A stretch of 23,044 bases of DNA from a virus. The notes under the pieces were generated by a model. The model was not told the DNA's origin, did not search any database, and worked only from the letters and a program-made list of their open reading frames with translations. Of this stretch, positions 15,389-21,493 are shown one piece after another. The position numbers and the translations under genes are program-made. Where the stretch lies: positions 1 to 23,044 of the IMG/VR virus record IMGVR_UViG_3300036826_000026, one strand, 5' to 3'. Position 1 is the stretch's first letter, and every line of letters starts with the position of its first letter.

Positions 15389-16414
15389 CTAATCCTCTTT
15401 TTTAATTGTTCCTTTGTGTTTAAGTCGAATTCCGAGTTTCCAGGCAGACTCGTCTGTGTAGACTGAGCCCAGGTAGTCCAGAGATTTTGGGCTTTCGGGC
15501 ATGAGGGCGTGATGCAGTAGCATAGTATCATGCCGAGCATTAGTGACTGGAATACCATAGGTTTTCCACAGTCTGGACATATCGAAGATACCATTCTGAA
15601 AGACCTTCTCGATGGGGGAGGCGAGGACTTTGCGGACCCACTTCCACGCGGCCAGTTCAGCCTCGATTGATCCCCAGTAGTTACCACCTAGTTTGCGGAG
15701 GTCCTCGAACGGAACGACGAGGGCAATATCTATCGCCGGAGCAAACCCGATGCAAGTAATACGCTCTCCGCGTGTTTCGATATCAACAGCGAGTCTTCTT
15801 GCCGGGGCAATGTGCTCGATGTAGAAGCGGTCGAGGTCGCCGAGGATGGGTTCGGTGTAGATGGAGCGTTTGGGTCTGCGAATCTCGGGATACTCGGACT
15901 CTCGACGGGCTTTTTGGAGGTCGAGGACTGTGACGTGCCGCTCGCCGTATCCTCCTTGGAGAATGTAGGAAGGATGGAAGGTTGGGAGGACTTTTTTTCC
16001 TGCCAGTACGGGGGAATTTGCGACTGCCCCACGAAGTTTCGATATTCTACCGTCACGTAGTATTGCCCAACAGGCAGTTCCCCCGAGGCACACAATGACA
16101 TTTGGATTAACTTCAATAAGTTCTCGATAAAGTCTGTCGAGTTCGGGGAGAAATTCATCACGGACGTACTTGCCAGATGATAACGGCGGGAGCGCATGGC
16201 GGACCTCCTTGCGAGTGGCGCATAGGTTCTCGATCTTGTTCGTGGGTCGGGGACGCAAGTTAAACACGTTGGTTAGGTAGCACTCGGCTCGAACTATTCC
16301 GGCATCGGTCAGCATGGAGTTGAGCTGCCAACCAGCGGGACCGACAAAGGGCATCCGCTGGCGTTCTTCCGCTTCTCCCCAGGCCTCTCCAACCAGGGCG
16401 ATTTTGTGTTTCAT
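15389..16414 (-). CDS. Uracil-DNA glycosylase fused to a truncated 3'-5' exonuclease domain
   Basis: The protein has 341 residues. Residues 1-170 match the UDG superfamily: GEAWGEAEERQRMPFVGPAG at 9-28, YLTNVFNLRP at 46-55, VIVCLGG at 106-112 and the active-site loop PTFHPSYIL with HPS at 147-149. No four-Cys iron-sulfur set is evident. Residues 185-341 are a DnaQ-type proofreading fold: Exo I AVDIET (Asp211, Glu213) and Exo II FQNGIFDMSRLW (Asn274, Asp278). Then comes HDTMLLHHALMPESPKSLDY, and the chain ends at TIKKED before Exo III. The missing Exo III is at the N-terminus of the polymerase gene. UDG-polymerase fusions are known, for example in phage SPO1. Its ATG overlaps the upstream stop. 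Confidence 0.85.
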   Translation of the reverse strand: MKHKIALVGEAWGEAEERQRMPFVGPAGWQLNSMLTDAGIVRAECYLTNVFNLRPRPTNKIENLCATRKEVRHALPPLSSGKYVRDEFLPELDRLYRELIEVNPNVIVCLGGTACWAILRDGRISKLRGAVANSPVLAGKKVLPTFHPSYILQGGYGERHVTVLDLQKARRESEYPEIRRPKRSIYTEPILGDLDRFYIEHIAPARRLAVDIETRGERITCIGFAPAIDIALVVPFEDLRKLGGNYWGSIEAELAAWKWVRKVLASPIEKVFQNGIFDMSRLWKTYGIPVTNARHDTMLLHHALMPESPKSLDYLGSVYTDESAWKLGIRLKHKGTIKKED

Positions 16415-16752
16415 GCAATATCTCTTTGATTTAGTTCTTCAAGTCGGAGTTTTAGGAGTCTGTTCTCCTCTTTGAGGCTGTTTATTTCCGGGGCGCTTCT
16501 CCGCTCGGAGTCATGCCAGCCTCTCGTATAATCAATTCCCACTATTATGCGTTCCATCTTGGAAGTCCACTTATCGTAGTCGGACTGAGTGAATTCGTCT
16601 CCCGTAGCCATATATCTCGACACGAACTTTCTGTTGCAGAAAGCGGGTCTCACTGTTCCCATGTCATCTATTATAGCCTTTATAAGTCTTCCTCCCTTTT
16701 CTTTGAACTCCCTGATTATCCTTCCCTGCTTCCACGTATCAAAGGTAGTCAT
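16411..16752 (-). CDS. Hypothetical protein with C-terminal leucine-zipper-like helix
   Basis: The protein has 113 residues. The first 80 have WKQGRIIREFKEKGGRLIKA, IIDDMGTVRP and a segment with many aromatic and charged residues (SDYDKWTSKMERII). The last 30 (INSLKEENRLLKLRLEELNQ) form an obvious coiled coil with leucines at heptad spacing, so it probably oligomerises or binds a partner. GAGGAG eight bases before ATG 16752 supports the start. It overlaps the UDG-exo gene by ATGA. Function is unknown; coupling to UDG-polymerase suggests a replication accessory. Confidence 0.6.
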   Translation of the reverse strand: MTTFDTWKQGRIIREFKEKGGRLIKAIIDDMGTVRPAFCNRKFVSRYMATGDEFTQSDYDKWTSKMERIIVGIDYTRGWHDSERRSAPEINSLKEENRLLKLRLEELNQRDIA

Positions 16753-16753
16753 G

Positions 16754-17509
16754 TTACTTACTCCTCTTTAGGTTTATCACGTTCTTGTCAGTTCCCTTGG
16801 GCTTCGTTGGCTTTAATATGGTATCTATCCGAACGATCATATTACATAGGGCTTCCCTGATAACTGCGAGACAGGCTGGATTATTCTCATAGAATTTATT
16901 GAGATTAAACTTATTTAGGTCTCCGGCTATCGACCGGGCAAAGTCGAGGTTGTAGATTATTGACTCGGATGAAGGATACTTTACTGGTCCCTTTCTCTTA
17001 TAGAAGTCTTTGTCGGGCGCGGTTCTGACGGTGGCCTCGAATTCCTCCTCACTCATCTTACCTACGGCTCTGATGTTTTTGGCGAGATTTTTGTCGATGT
17101 TCTGAGAGGCTAGTGTTGGCACAGTTTCGGAAATCGGGGTATTTTTTACCCCGATTTTTGTTGAGGGGCGTCCTGTTGCCAGTGTAGGCACAGTTTCAGC
17201 CGACGCGGGGTAATTTTTACCCTGCGTTGCACCGGGGTAATTTTTACCCCGGTGCTCCAGTGGAACACTTGTATCTCCACCGCCTCTAGCTAATCCCACT
17301 GTGCGACGCTGTTCTTCTATCATTTCGGCCAGGCGCCGTTCGGCCCGGCGCTGGATTTCTATGGCATCGAGTTCGAGTGTTTTGTCCTTGGCGAGACGGG
17401 CATATTCTCGCATAGCCTTACCCTTGTCACGGATGTCTTTGACTTCATCAACGGCCTTTGCCTCAGCAAGGGCGCGCTTTGCTGCCTCATACTTAACGAG
17501 TTCAGTCAT
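16754..17509 (-). CDS. Conserved phage protein with internal GKNYP/ETVPTLA repeats
   Basis: The protein has 251 residues. The N-terminal helical domain ([20 protein letters not shown], then [20 protein letters not shown], then [16 protein letters not shown]) and the later [20 protein letters not shown] segment are typical of a prophage protein family of unknown function found near ParB-type and replication genes. The central linker (about 75-140) carries GKNYP twice and SETVPTLA or AETVPTLA twice, an internal duplication. Its DNA holds three near-perfect palindromes (17131-17255). The start overlaps the previous stop (ATGA). A DNA-binding or partition-linked role is only inferred. Confidence 0.7.
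   Translation of the reverse strand: MTELVKYEAAKRALAEAKAVDEVKDIRDKGKAMREYARLAKDKTLELDAIEIQRRAERRLAEMIEEQRRTVGLARGGGDTSVPLEHRGKNYPGATQGKNYPASAETVPTLATGRPSTKIGVKNTPISETVPTLASQNIDKNLAKNIRAVGKMSEEEFEATVRTAPDKDFYKRKGPVKYPSSESIIYNLDFARSIAGDLNKFNLNKFYENNPACLAVIREALCNMIVRIDTILKPTKPKGTDKNVINLKRSK
17131..17255 (+). repeat. Cluster of three GGGGTAA/TTACCCC palindromes inside a CDS
   Basis: Palindrome 1 is AAATCGGGGTA-TTTTT-TACCCCGATTT (17131-17157, 11-base perfect arms). Palindrome 2 is ACGCGGGGTAA-TTT-TTACCCTGCGT (17203-17227, one mismatch). Palindrome 3 is GCACCGGGGTAA-TTT-TTACCCCGGTGC (17229-17255, 12-base perfect arms). Centres of 2 and 3 are 27 bases apart; 1 is about 71 bases from 2. A flanking direct repeat AGTGTWGGCACAGTTTC occurs at 17112-17128 and 17181-17197 (69-base period). 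On the coding (-) strand palindromes 2 and 3 read GKNYP. Confidence 0.9.
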
Positions 17510-17820
17510 TTTTCTGGGACTCCCTGATTGCGTCTATTCTCGATCTCCTTTTCGAGCAATAATTTTGTTTTCTCAGCTTCGTGCTGCCAGCCGATGCTCT
17601 GACTGAGCAATTTATGTGCCTTATCCAATTCTGATCGCAGCCGCTCGATCTCACTATTGTAAGCCTTCATCCTGATTTCGTGCTCCTTTGAAAGAGAATG
17701 GCAATGGCTGGCGTGCTGTTCGCCATCATCGCGGATAACTTTCCGTAGCCGCTTGATCTCGTGTCGCTGTAGCTCGACTTTTCGTCGTAACTGTATGATC
17801 TCGTCATCCTTCTCAGTCAT
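17506..17820 (-). CDS. Coiled-coil hypothetical protein
   Basis: The 104 residues are almost entirely heptad-rich helix: [20 protein letters not shown], then a central [15 protein letters not shown], then [20 protein letters not shown] and [16 protein letters not shown]. It is strongly charged, with no membrane segment. It likely acts as a dimeric rod or scaffold. The His/Cys cluster near residue 38 (HASHCH) could bind metal but is too short to call. It overlaps the upstream gene by 8 bases and the downstream gene by ATGA. No family is recognised. Confidence 0.6.
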   Translation of the reverse strand: MTEKDDEIIQLRRKVELQRHEIKRLRKVIRDDGEQHASHCHSLSKEHEIRMKAYNSEIERLRSELDKAHKLLSQSIGWQHEAEKTKLLLEKEIENRRNQGVPEK

Positions 17821-18034
17821 GTTCGATTGCTCGCCTCAATGACACTATTATCCGGTCTCCAGGTTTGAATTCTGGAGGGTTACCAAAGCGAATAGAGATG
17901 TCGTCTATTGTGACCCACCATGCTGGCTCTCCATAAGTTTCTATGGTTTTATCTGGATCATTTGGGTCTCGGCGTACGTTTAAGAGCCGTTTACGCTCTT
18001 CAACTTTACTGACGGTAGCTGTAAAACTATACAT
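17813..18034 (-). CDS. Small hypothetical protein, OB- or SH3-like beta barrel
   Basis: The 73 residues alternate as beta strands: MYSFTATVSKVEERKRLLNV, AWWVTIDDISIRFG, then FKPGDRIIVSLRRA. The pattern of five short strands with a GD turn before a final basic strand suggests an OB or SH3 barrel, but no family is recognised. GGAAAAG lies a few bases before the ATG. Stop and next start overlap by 8 bases. A nucleic-acid-binding role is possible but unproven. Confidence 0.55.
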   Translation of the reverse strand: MYSFTATVSKVEERKRLLNVRRDPNDPDKTIETYGEPAWWVTIDDISIRFGNPPEFKPGDRIIVSLRRAIEHD

Positions 18035-18053
18035 CAGTCTTTTCCGTGGCTGG

Positions 18054-18149
18054 TCATTTTCCGATCCACATAAAGAGGAACAAGAATATCAAGACCACAA
18101 TCACAAAGATGGTGACGTTTATAGCGATGTCTCGGCTTTTAGTTTCCAT
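18054..18149 (-). CDS. 31-residue single-span membrane peptide
   Basis: ATG 18149 opens a 31-codon frame ending in TGA at 18054-18056. It has a polar N-terminus METKSRDIAIN, a strongly hydrophobic segment TIFVIVVLIFLFLFMWIG (about 13-30) and a final Lys, a typical small transmembrane peptide. GGAG lies seven bases before the ATG, inside the end of the ParB-methylase gene, whose TAA stop lies within the first codons (11-base overlap). The next gene starts 19 bases after its stop, so it fills what would otherwise be a gap. Function is unknown; small phage membrane peptides can act in lysis control, exclusion or membrane anchoring of replication. Confidence 0.6.
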   Translation of the reverse strand: METKSRDIAINVTIFVIVVLIFLFLFMWIGK

Positions 18150-19443
18150 AAGCATCTCCGACAGCCTTCAAGCGGCGGGCTCGTCGAAGGGCGTCTCGGG
18201 CCAGAGCTGCGAACTCTGGATTGATCTCGAGCCCGAGACAATGCCTTGTACCAAGCGATTCAGCCGCTCGCAATGCACTTCCACTACCACAGGTGGGGTC
18301 GAGCATAACAGTGTTCTGGTCAACAAGCATCGAGAAGAAGTGACGCAGCATCGGTTCGGGTTTTTCAGACATGTGACGGTCCCGTACTGTCGGAGAGTGG
18401 TAAGCATTAGCAACAGCTCGAACAATTTTACGGTCTCCGCGGCTCCCAAGTAGACAGGTTTCGTAGATCTGTCGCGGTCCTCGTTCAGGATCTGGAAGGA
18501 TACCAACTCCATCGGACTTCATCCATATGAGGGGTTGTGGATTGATCTCCCACCCGATCATTTCGAGGGCTCGAGCGGTGGACTCGTAGAGGCGCTGACT
18601 GCCTTTTCTCATGGCAAACCAGAACATAAGATGGGCGCTCTGTGCCGTGAGTCGCTTAGTGGCGATCTCCAAAGACGACATGAGCTGTTGCCATGTTTCA
18701 TAGGTGTCAGTGTATCCCCCATGAGAACTTGCGCCGCCCTGATTAAACGAGTCTGACTCTATGCCGTAGGGGAAATCACAGTGGAAAAAATTGAACCTAA
18801 TAGCCATATCGAGGTGGACCCATTCACGAAAATCCGCAGTTAGGATGGTTTCCTCCTGTTTCTCAGCGACCTGAACTCCACCGAGGGAACTATGGAGCTT
18901 GTCAAGTATGCTTTGGTCGCGGCGCTCGATTGCTCGCCGGACTATCCCTGCGGCCGTAGAGAGCTTTGGTGCCTCTAAGACCATTTTATTGCCGAGGGAA
19001 AGTTCCTCGCCGAGTTGGAGCATAGTACCAGTGTGCTGTGGGGATAGGCCTATGGATCTGGCGGTGTCCTCTTGTGTCCATTCGAGGTTACCGGAGAGGC
19101 GGAGGGCGTGATACTCGCGGATTGCCGAGACTTGATCTTGCCAAGAGATGTCCTGGCGCTTTATGTTCTCTTCGAGTTCAATCTCTCGGAGACGGCCCGG
19201 CTCGAGTTCGTCGAGGTACTGGACCGGGATTGTTTGCCAACCGAGCTTGGTGCAAGCGGCGTAGCGCCGCTCGCCGGTGACAAGCTCCAACCCCTCGCGA
19301 GTGACCACGAGGGGATGGATGAGGCCGAGACGACGGATCGAGTCAGCGAGTTCGTCGATCTTTGTGAGTTCGCGCCGCTGCCGTTTTTCCCGACTGACAG
19401 TTATGCTGTCAAGCGGAATAATGTGGAAAGTGCCAGAAGTCAT
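18139..19443 (-). CDS. ParB-domain / adenine-specific DNA methyltransferase fusion
   Basis: The protein has 434 residues. The N-terminal ParB/Spo0J-like domain (about 5-100) has IPLDSITVS, an LADSIRRLGLIHPLVV segment and GERRYAA (57-63). A helix-turn-helix-like stretch follows (WTQEDTARSIGLSPQHTG, about 122-139). The C-terminal DNA methylase (N6_N4_Mtase type) has motif IV as CDFPYG (223-227, DFPY in place of DPPY) and later motif I MLDPTCGSGSA (380-390) with LEINPEF. The order IV then I indicates the beta class. Such fusions are common in phages and may modify phage DNA against host restriction. Start ATG overlaps the upstream stop. The last 11 bases encode the start of a membrane peptide. 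Confidence 0.87.
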   Translation of the reverse strand: MTSGTFHIIPLDSITVSREKRQRRELTKIDELADSIRRLGLIHPLVVTREGLELVTGERRYAACTKLGWQTIPVQYLDELEPGRLREIELEENIKRQDISWQDQVSAIREYHALRLSGNLEWTQEDTARSIGLSPQHTGTMLQLGEELSLGNKMVLEAPKLSTAAGIVRRAIERRDQSILDKLHSSLGGVQVAEKQEETILTADFREWVHLDMAIRFNFFHCDFPYGIESDSFNQGGASSHGGYTDTYETWQQLMSSLEIATKRLTAQSAHLMFWFAMRKGSQRLYESTARALEMIGWEINPQPLIWMKSDGVGILPDPERGPRQIYETCLLGSRGDRKIVRAVANAYHSPTVRDRHMSEKPEPMLRHFFSMLVDQNTVMLDPTCGSGSALRAAESLGTRHCLGLEINPEFAALARDALRRARRLKAVGDAYGN

Positions 19444-19634
19444 GCTGCGGCGTCCTCATTATCTGGAAGCCACGGATCTTCGTCTGAGAACCACCCGGCG
19501 AACTCATTGAGGATGGCACAGTCATCGTTGCTTCCAGCTGTAAGAAGGGCCGCTTTCTTCGAGCGCCATGAACCCCCCTCGTTAACGAGTTTGGTGAGAA
19601 GCTCGAAGAAATCATCATATTCACTGTTTGTCAC
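19440..19634 (-). CDS. Small helical hypothetical protein, GTG start
   Basis: I place the start at GTG 19634 because AAGGAG stands seven bases before it; a longer frame would run back inside the previous gene. The 64 residues begin MTNSEYDDFFELLTKLVNEG and continue with SWRSKKAALLTAG and NDDCAILNEFAGWFSDED, an acidic alpha-helical protein without a membrane segment. It overlaps the upstream gene by 14 bases and the ParB-methylase start by ATGA. No family is recognised. Coupling to the methylase suggests they are made together. Confidence 0.55.
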   Translation of the reverse strand: MTNSEYDDFFELLTKLVNEGGSWRSKKAALLTAGSNDDCAILNEFAGWFSDEDPWLPDNEDAAA

Positions 19635-20049
19635 TTGAAGACTCCTTTTTCGGCGGGGCGTAGAGATCGTTGAGTTGATCGTGGAGTTCTTCGAGCTTGG
19701 TTTCACTCTTGATGCAAGCGTTGTTGAGGCGTTCGATCTCGGAGGTGAGTTCGGTGGTGCGTTTCATGTAGTCTGATTTGATTTCGTTGGCCTTGCGCTC
19801 GATCTTCTCGAGTCGGTTCTTGACCTCGACGATCAGTTCGTCGATCTGTTGGGTGGGTAACTCGGCGAAATTCTTTACTGCACTCACTGTTAACCCTCCC
19901 AACTCCTTGATCCGATGGTGAGGGGGAAGAAACTCTTCGGGCGGCGGTCCACCTTGACTAGAGAGTTCACGGAGAGAGTTCTTGATGTCGCCCTCGATTT
20001 GTTCGAGGATGTTAGGGACGATCTTTGGAAGTGGAAGTTTGGGGCTCAT
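19621..20049 (-). CDS. Coiled-coil hypothetical protein, 142 aa
   Basis: Residues 1-35 have IVPNILEQIEGDIKNSLREL, then a Pro-rich hinge with PPHHRIKELGG. Residues about 58-130 are a continuous charged coiled coil (IDELIVEVKNRLEKIERKAN, TELTSEIERLNNACIKSETK). The tail is Ser/Lys-rich. GAGG precedes ATG 20049 by about nine bases. The 5' untranslated stretch carries hairpin element B (20076-20112). It probably oligomerises; nothing indicates enzymatic activity. Confidence 0.62.
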   Translation of the reverse strand: MSPKLPLPKIVPNILEQIEGDIKNSLRELSSQGGPPPEEFLPPHHRIKELGGLTVSAVKNFAELPTQQIDELIVEVKNRLEKIERKANEIKSDYMKRTTELTSEIERLNNACIKSETKLEELHDQLNDLYAPPKKESSSDKQ

Positions 20050-20075
20050 TCTGGGAATCCTCTATGGGTTTACAC

Positions 20076-20112
20076 TGACCCATATCATACGGAAACCGTA
20101 TTGTATGGCTCA
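20076..20112 (-). promoter_or_regulatory. Palindrome/hairpin element B, matching element A
   Basis: On the - strand TGAGCCATACAATACGG, TTT, CCGTATGATATGGGTCA forms a stem with 14 of 17 positions paired. The 15-base core ATACGGTTTCCGTAT is identical to element A at 1551-1565 in the direction of transcription. The element begins at the TGA stop of the upstream Cys-rich gene and ends 26 bases before ATG 20049. Its 3' arm can instead pair with ACCCAT at 20064-20069 (stem ATGGGT/ACCCAT at 20064-20083), next to the ribosome site, so two exclusive folds exist. Confidence 0.6.
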
Positions 20113-20295
20113 GTTAGTCGTTTCGCGTTTACTGCCCTGTTCCCACTCTCCACACCAGTTAGATTTGGCGAGAAGAGGAAAGTGGCTGGTTATCATAGCG
20201 CCCGCGACACCAGTTATCTGCGGGGGATAGCGCCGACAGACGATAACATTGTCGGAGCCAGGAATGCTAAATCTGCAGTTCTCACACGTTTCCAT
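20110..20295 (-). CDS. Small Cys-rich (zinc-ribbon-like) phage protein
   Basis: I take ATG 20295 as start because GGAGAGACCG precedes it and the upstream extension of the frame is low-complexity Arg/Pro/Ser lying in a structured leader. The 61 residues start METCENCRFSIPGSDNVIVC, with CxxC at 4-7. They continue RRYPPQ, SHFPLLAKSNWCGEWEQG and a basic tail. The CxxC-----CRR-PP---------P----WCGE pattern is a common small phage and prophage protein with four Cys that could bind zinc. Its function is unknown. Its stop codon lies at the base of hairpin element B. Confidence 0.65.
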   Translation of the reverse strand: METCENCRFSIPGSDNVIVCRRYPPQITGVAGAMITSHFPLLAKSNWCGEWEQGSKRETTN

Positions 20296-20417
20296 CGGTC
20301 TCTCCAGTAGCGGCGGTCTTATGAGCGGACTCTGCCGCCGCCCTACCCTGGAAGGCGAGGACCGGGCGAAGTCAGGTGACGCCCGGTCCCCTCTCAACCA
20401 CTACGTCCGGGAGTCAA
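20296..20417 (-). promoter_or_regulatory. Structured intergenic leader with two GC-rich hairpins
   Basis: This 122-base gap has no convincing gene. It contains GGACCGGGCG/CGCCCGGTCC (20359-20368 with 20380-20389, 10 perfect pairs, 11-base loop) and GCGGCGG/CCGCCGC (20310-20316 with 20335-20341, 18-base loop). Neither is followed by a T-run in the direction of transcription. It follows the DUF669-like gene stop and precedes the Cys-rich gene. RNA stabilisation, a factor-dependent stop or a leader RNA are possible; it matches no riboswitch I can recognise. Confidence 0.4.
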
Positions 20418-20846
20418 TCAGACGTGCGCGGTCGAGTCTACCCGGTGAAACACCCGCTTGCCATCCTGAGATAGCTCGTGACGCAGTTTCACCAGGATTT
20501 GTTTGCCGGGAGCCTGTGCGACCATCTGCTCGAGAGGATCAGAGTCGCTGATATCGAGGTGATCTCGAAGCATCTCCGTGAGTCGCCAACTGGCGTTATC
20601 GGTGATGTAGTATTCGGCCGTAACAGTCTTGCCGACGACCTGAACCTCGGCTGCCTGCCGAGCATCGACATCTTGCATGGGAGAGAGGATTTTGAACTTG
20701 ACCTGCAAGAAATCGGTCTGCTTCTGAGAGGACTTGCCGGGTGTGAGTGGGCCGTCGATCAGACAGTGATAGGTTCCAACGGGATAGGCAGGCGGCGGTT
20801 TGATCTCCGAGCCGGGCCGCTTCATGATTTCTTCGAAGGATGCCAT
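20418..20846 (-). CDS. Phage replication accessory, DUF669-like / ssDNA-binding candidate
   Basis: The 142 residues include FEEIMKRPGSEIKPPPAYPV, GTYHCLIDG, a KSSQKQTDFLQVKFKIL strand pair, then VTAEYYITDNASWRLTEMLR, DHLDIS and a C-terminal pair (ILVKLRHELSQDGKRVFHRV). The order 'P-P-GTY---IDG ... KKQTDFV-F ... FYLTE-A-WRL-EFL' matches a conserved phage family near recombination ATPases. It resembles DUF669-type proteins thought to bind single-stranded DNA. Its position three genes after the Sak4-like ATPase supports that. GGAGG precedes the ATG. The specific biochemical role is inferred. Confidence 0.6.
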   Translation of the reverse strand: MASFEEIMKRPGSEIKPPPAYPVGTYHCLIDGPLTPGKSSQKQTDFLQVKFKILSPMQDVDARQAAEVQVVGKTVTAEYYITDNASWRLTEMLRDHLDISDSDPLEQMVAQAPGKQILVKLRHELSQDGKRVFHRVDSTAHV

Positions 20847-20882
20847 TCTGAACCTCCATGTGTACGGATGGCAGGTGTGGAT

Positions 20883-21113
20883 TTATTCGCAGGCAGTGTC
20901 GATGTTACCGAGCGCGGACTCGATAGAGTCTTTGGCCTCGTTCAAGGCCCCTATGGCCGCCCCCATTTTCTCTCCTTTCTCGCCTTGTTGCATTCCCTCC
21001 GGTAGGTTATCTAAGGCTTCCTGCTCCTCATCCATGATCTCCTCAACTATTGCGCAGGCATCGCTGAGTGCAGAAGCAGCCACTTGCAGTTTCTTCCGAC
21101 GTTCATCGTTCAT
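20883..21113 (-). CDS. Small conserved acidic phage protein, MNDxRRK type
   Basis: The 76 residues start MNDERRKKLQVAASALSDAC and continue with EEIMDEEQEALDNLPEGMQQ and a C-terminal helix AIGALNEAKDSIESALGNID. This is a frequent conserved phage and prophage hypothetical (pattern RRK-L--A------A---IE-I-DEEQEA-DNLPE--Q-G--G), helical and acidic, with no known function. It starts within the HNH gene's stop (ATGA). It has neither a membrane segment nor catalytic residues. Confidence 0.75.
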   Translation of the reverse strand: MNDERRKKLQVAASALSDACAIVEEIMDEEQEALDNLPEGMQQGEKGEKMGAAIGALNEAKDSIESALGNIDTACE

Positions 21114-21493
21114 TTGCGGACTCCTATGGGACCGGGAAAGTTTCTGAGAAGGCTCACCGCTCGATCCGGTCTTCGTCGAGCGTGATAGCGTCTTGCGTTA
21201 TCAAGATGCGTTCCGTCTATGAGGTTCCATATACTGTTATTGCTCTTGTTCTCATCAAAGTGATCCAGAACATTAGGCCACTTGCCGTAGGCATAGAACC
21301 AGGCAAGCCTATTTGCTCTATACATCCTTCCTTCCACTTGAATATACCGATAGCCTCTATCATTTACGTTCCCGGCGAGTCCTCCGGTCCTCCAAAAGAA
21401 CAGACCGGAGCAAGGATCGTATGAAAGTAACTCTCTGAGCCTCTCAACAGAAAGGTTATAATTTCGCCGTCTGCCTCTATAATATCTTCTCAT
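21110..21493 (-). CDS. HNH homing-type endonuclease
   Basis: The 127 residues include LLSYDPCSGLFFWR, GYRYIQVEGRMYRANRLAWF, YAYGKWPNVLDHFD (Asp77-His78) and NKSNNSIWNLIDGTHLDNAR. This is the standard phage HNH order: YDP-TGLF-WR, a GYR-I-V-G--Y--HRLAW strand pair, IDH--------N-IWNLR--T---N. The usual His before RLAW is Asn61 here; that position is generally structural, so activity may persist. Both ends overlap neighbours by ATGA (with the ATPase and with the MNDxRRK gene), unusual neatness for a mobile endonuclease. It nicks or cuts DNA at a target that is probably elsewhere. Confidence 0.82.
   Translation of the reverse strand: MRRYYRGRRRNYNLSVERLRELLSYDPCSGLFFWRTGGLAGNVNDRGYRYIQVEGRMYRANRLAWFYAYGKWPNVLDHFDENKSNNSIWNLIDGTHLDNARRYHARRRPDRAVSLLRNFPGPIGVRK

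Noticed and set aside
15730-16197. 155-codon Ser-rich frame on the same strand as UDG-exo
   Set aside because: Fully inside the UDG-exo gene in another frame, with low-complexity Ser/Pro composition and no ribosome site.
17131-17160. Palindrome 1 as a terminator of the - strand operon
   Set aside because: On the - strand the stem is followed by CCGAAAC, not a T-run, and it lies in the middle of a gene. A T-run exists only on the + strand.
17112-17197. Two spaced direct repeats that might suggest a CRISPR remnant
   Set aside because: Only two copies, unequal flanking palindromes, and the whole stretch is in frame inside a conserved phage protein. No cas genes are present.
19072-19638. 188-codon + strand frame opposite the ParB-methylase
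   Set aside because: The - strand gene has clear ParB motifs through the same bases. The + frame has no start signal or family pattern.
20478-21005. 175-codon + strand frame
   Set aside because: Runs opposite three - strand genes with ribosome sites and ATGA coupling.
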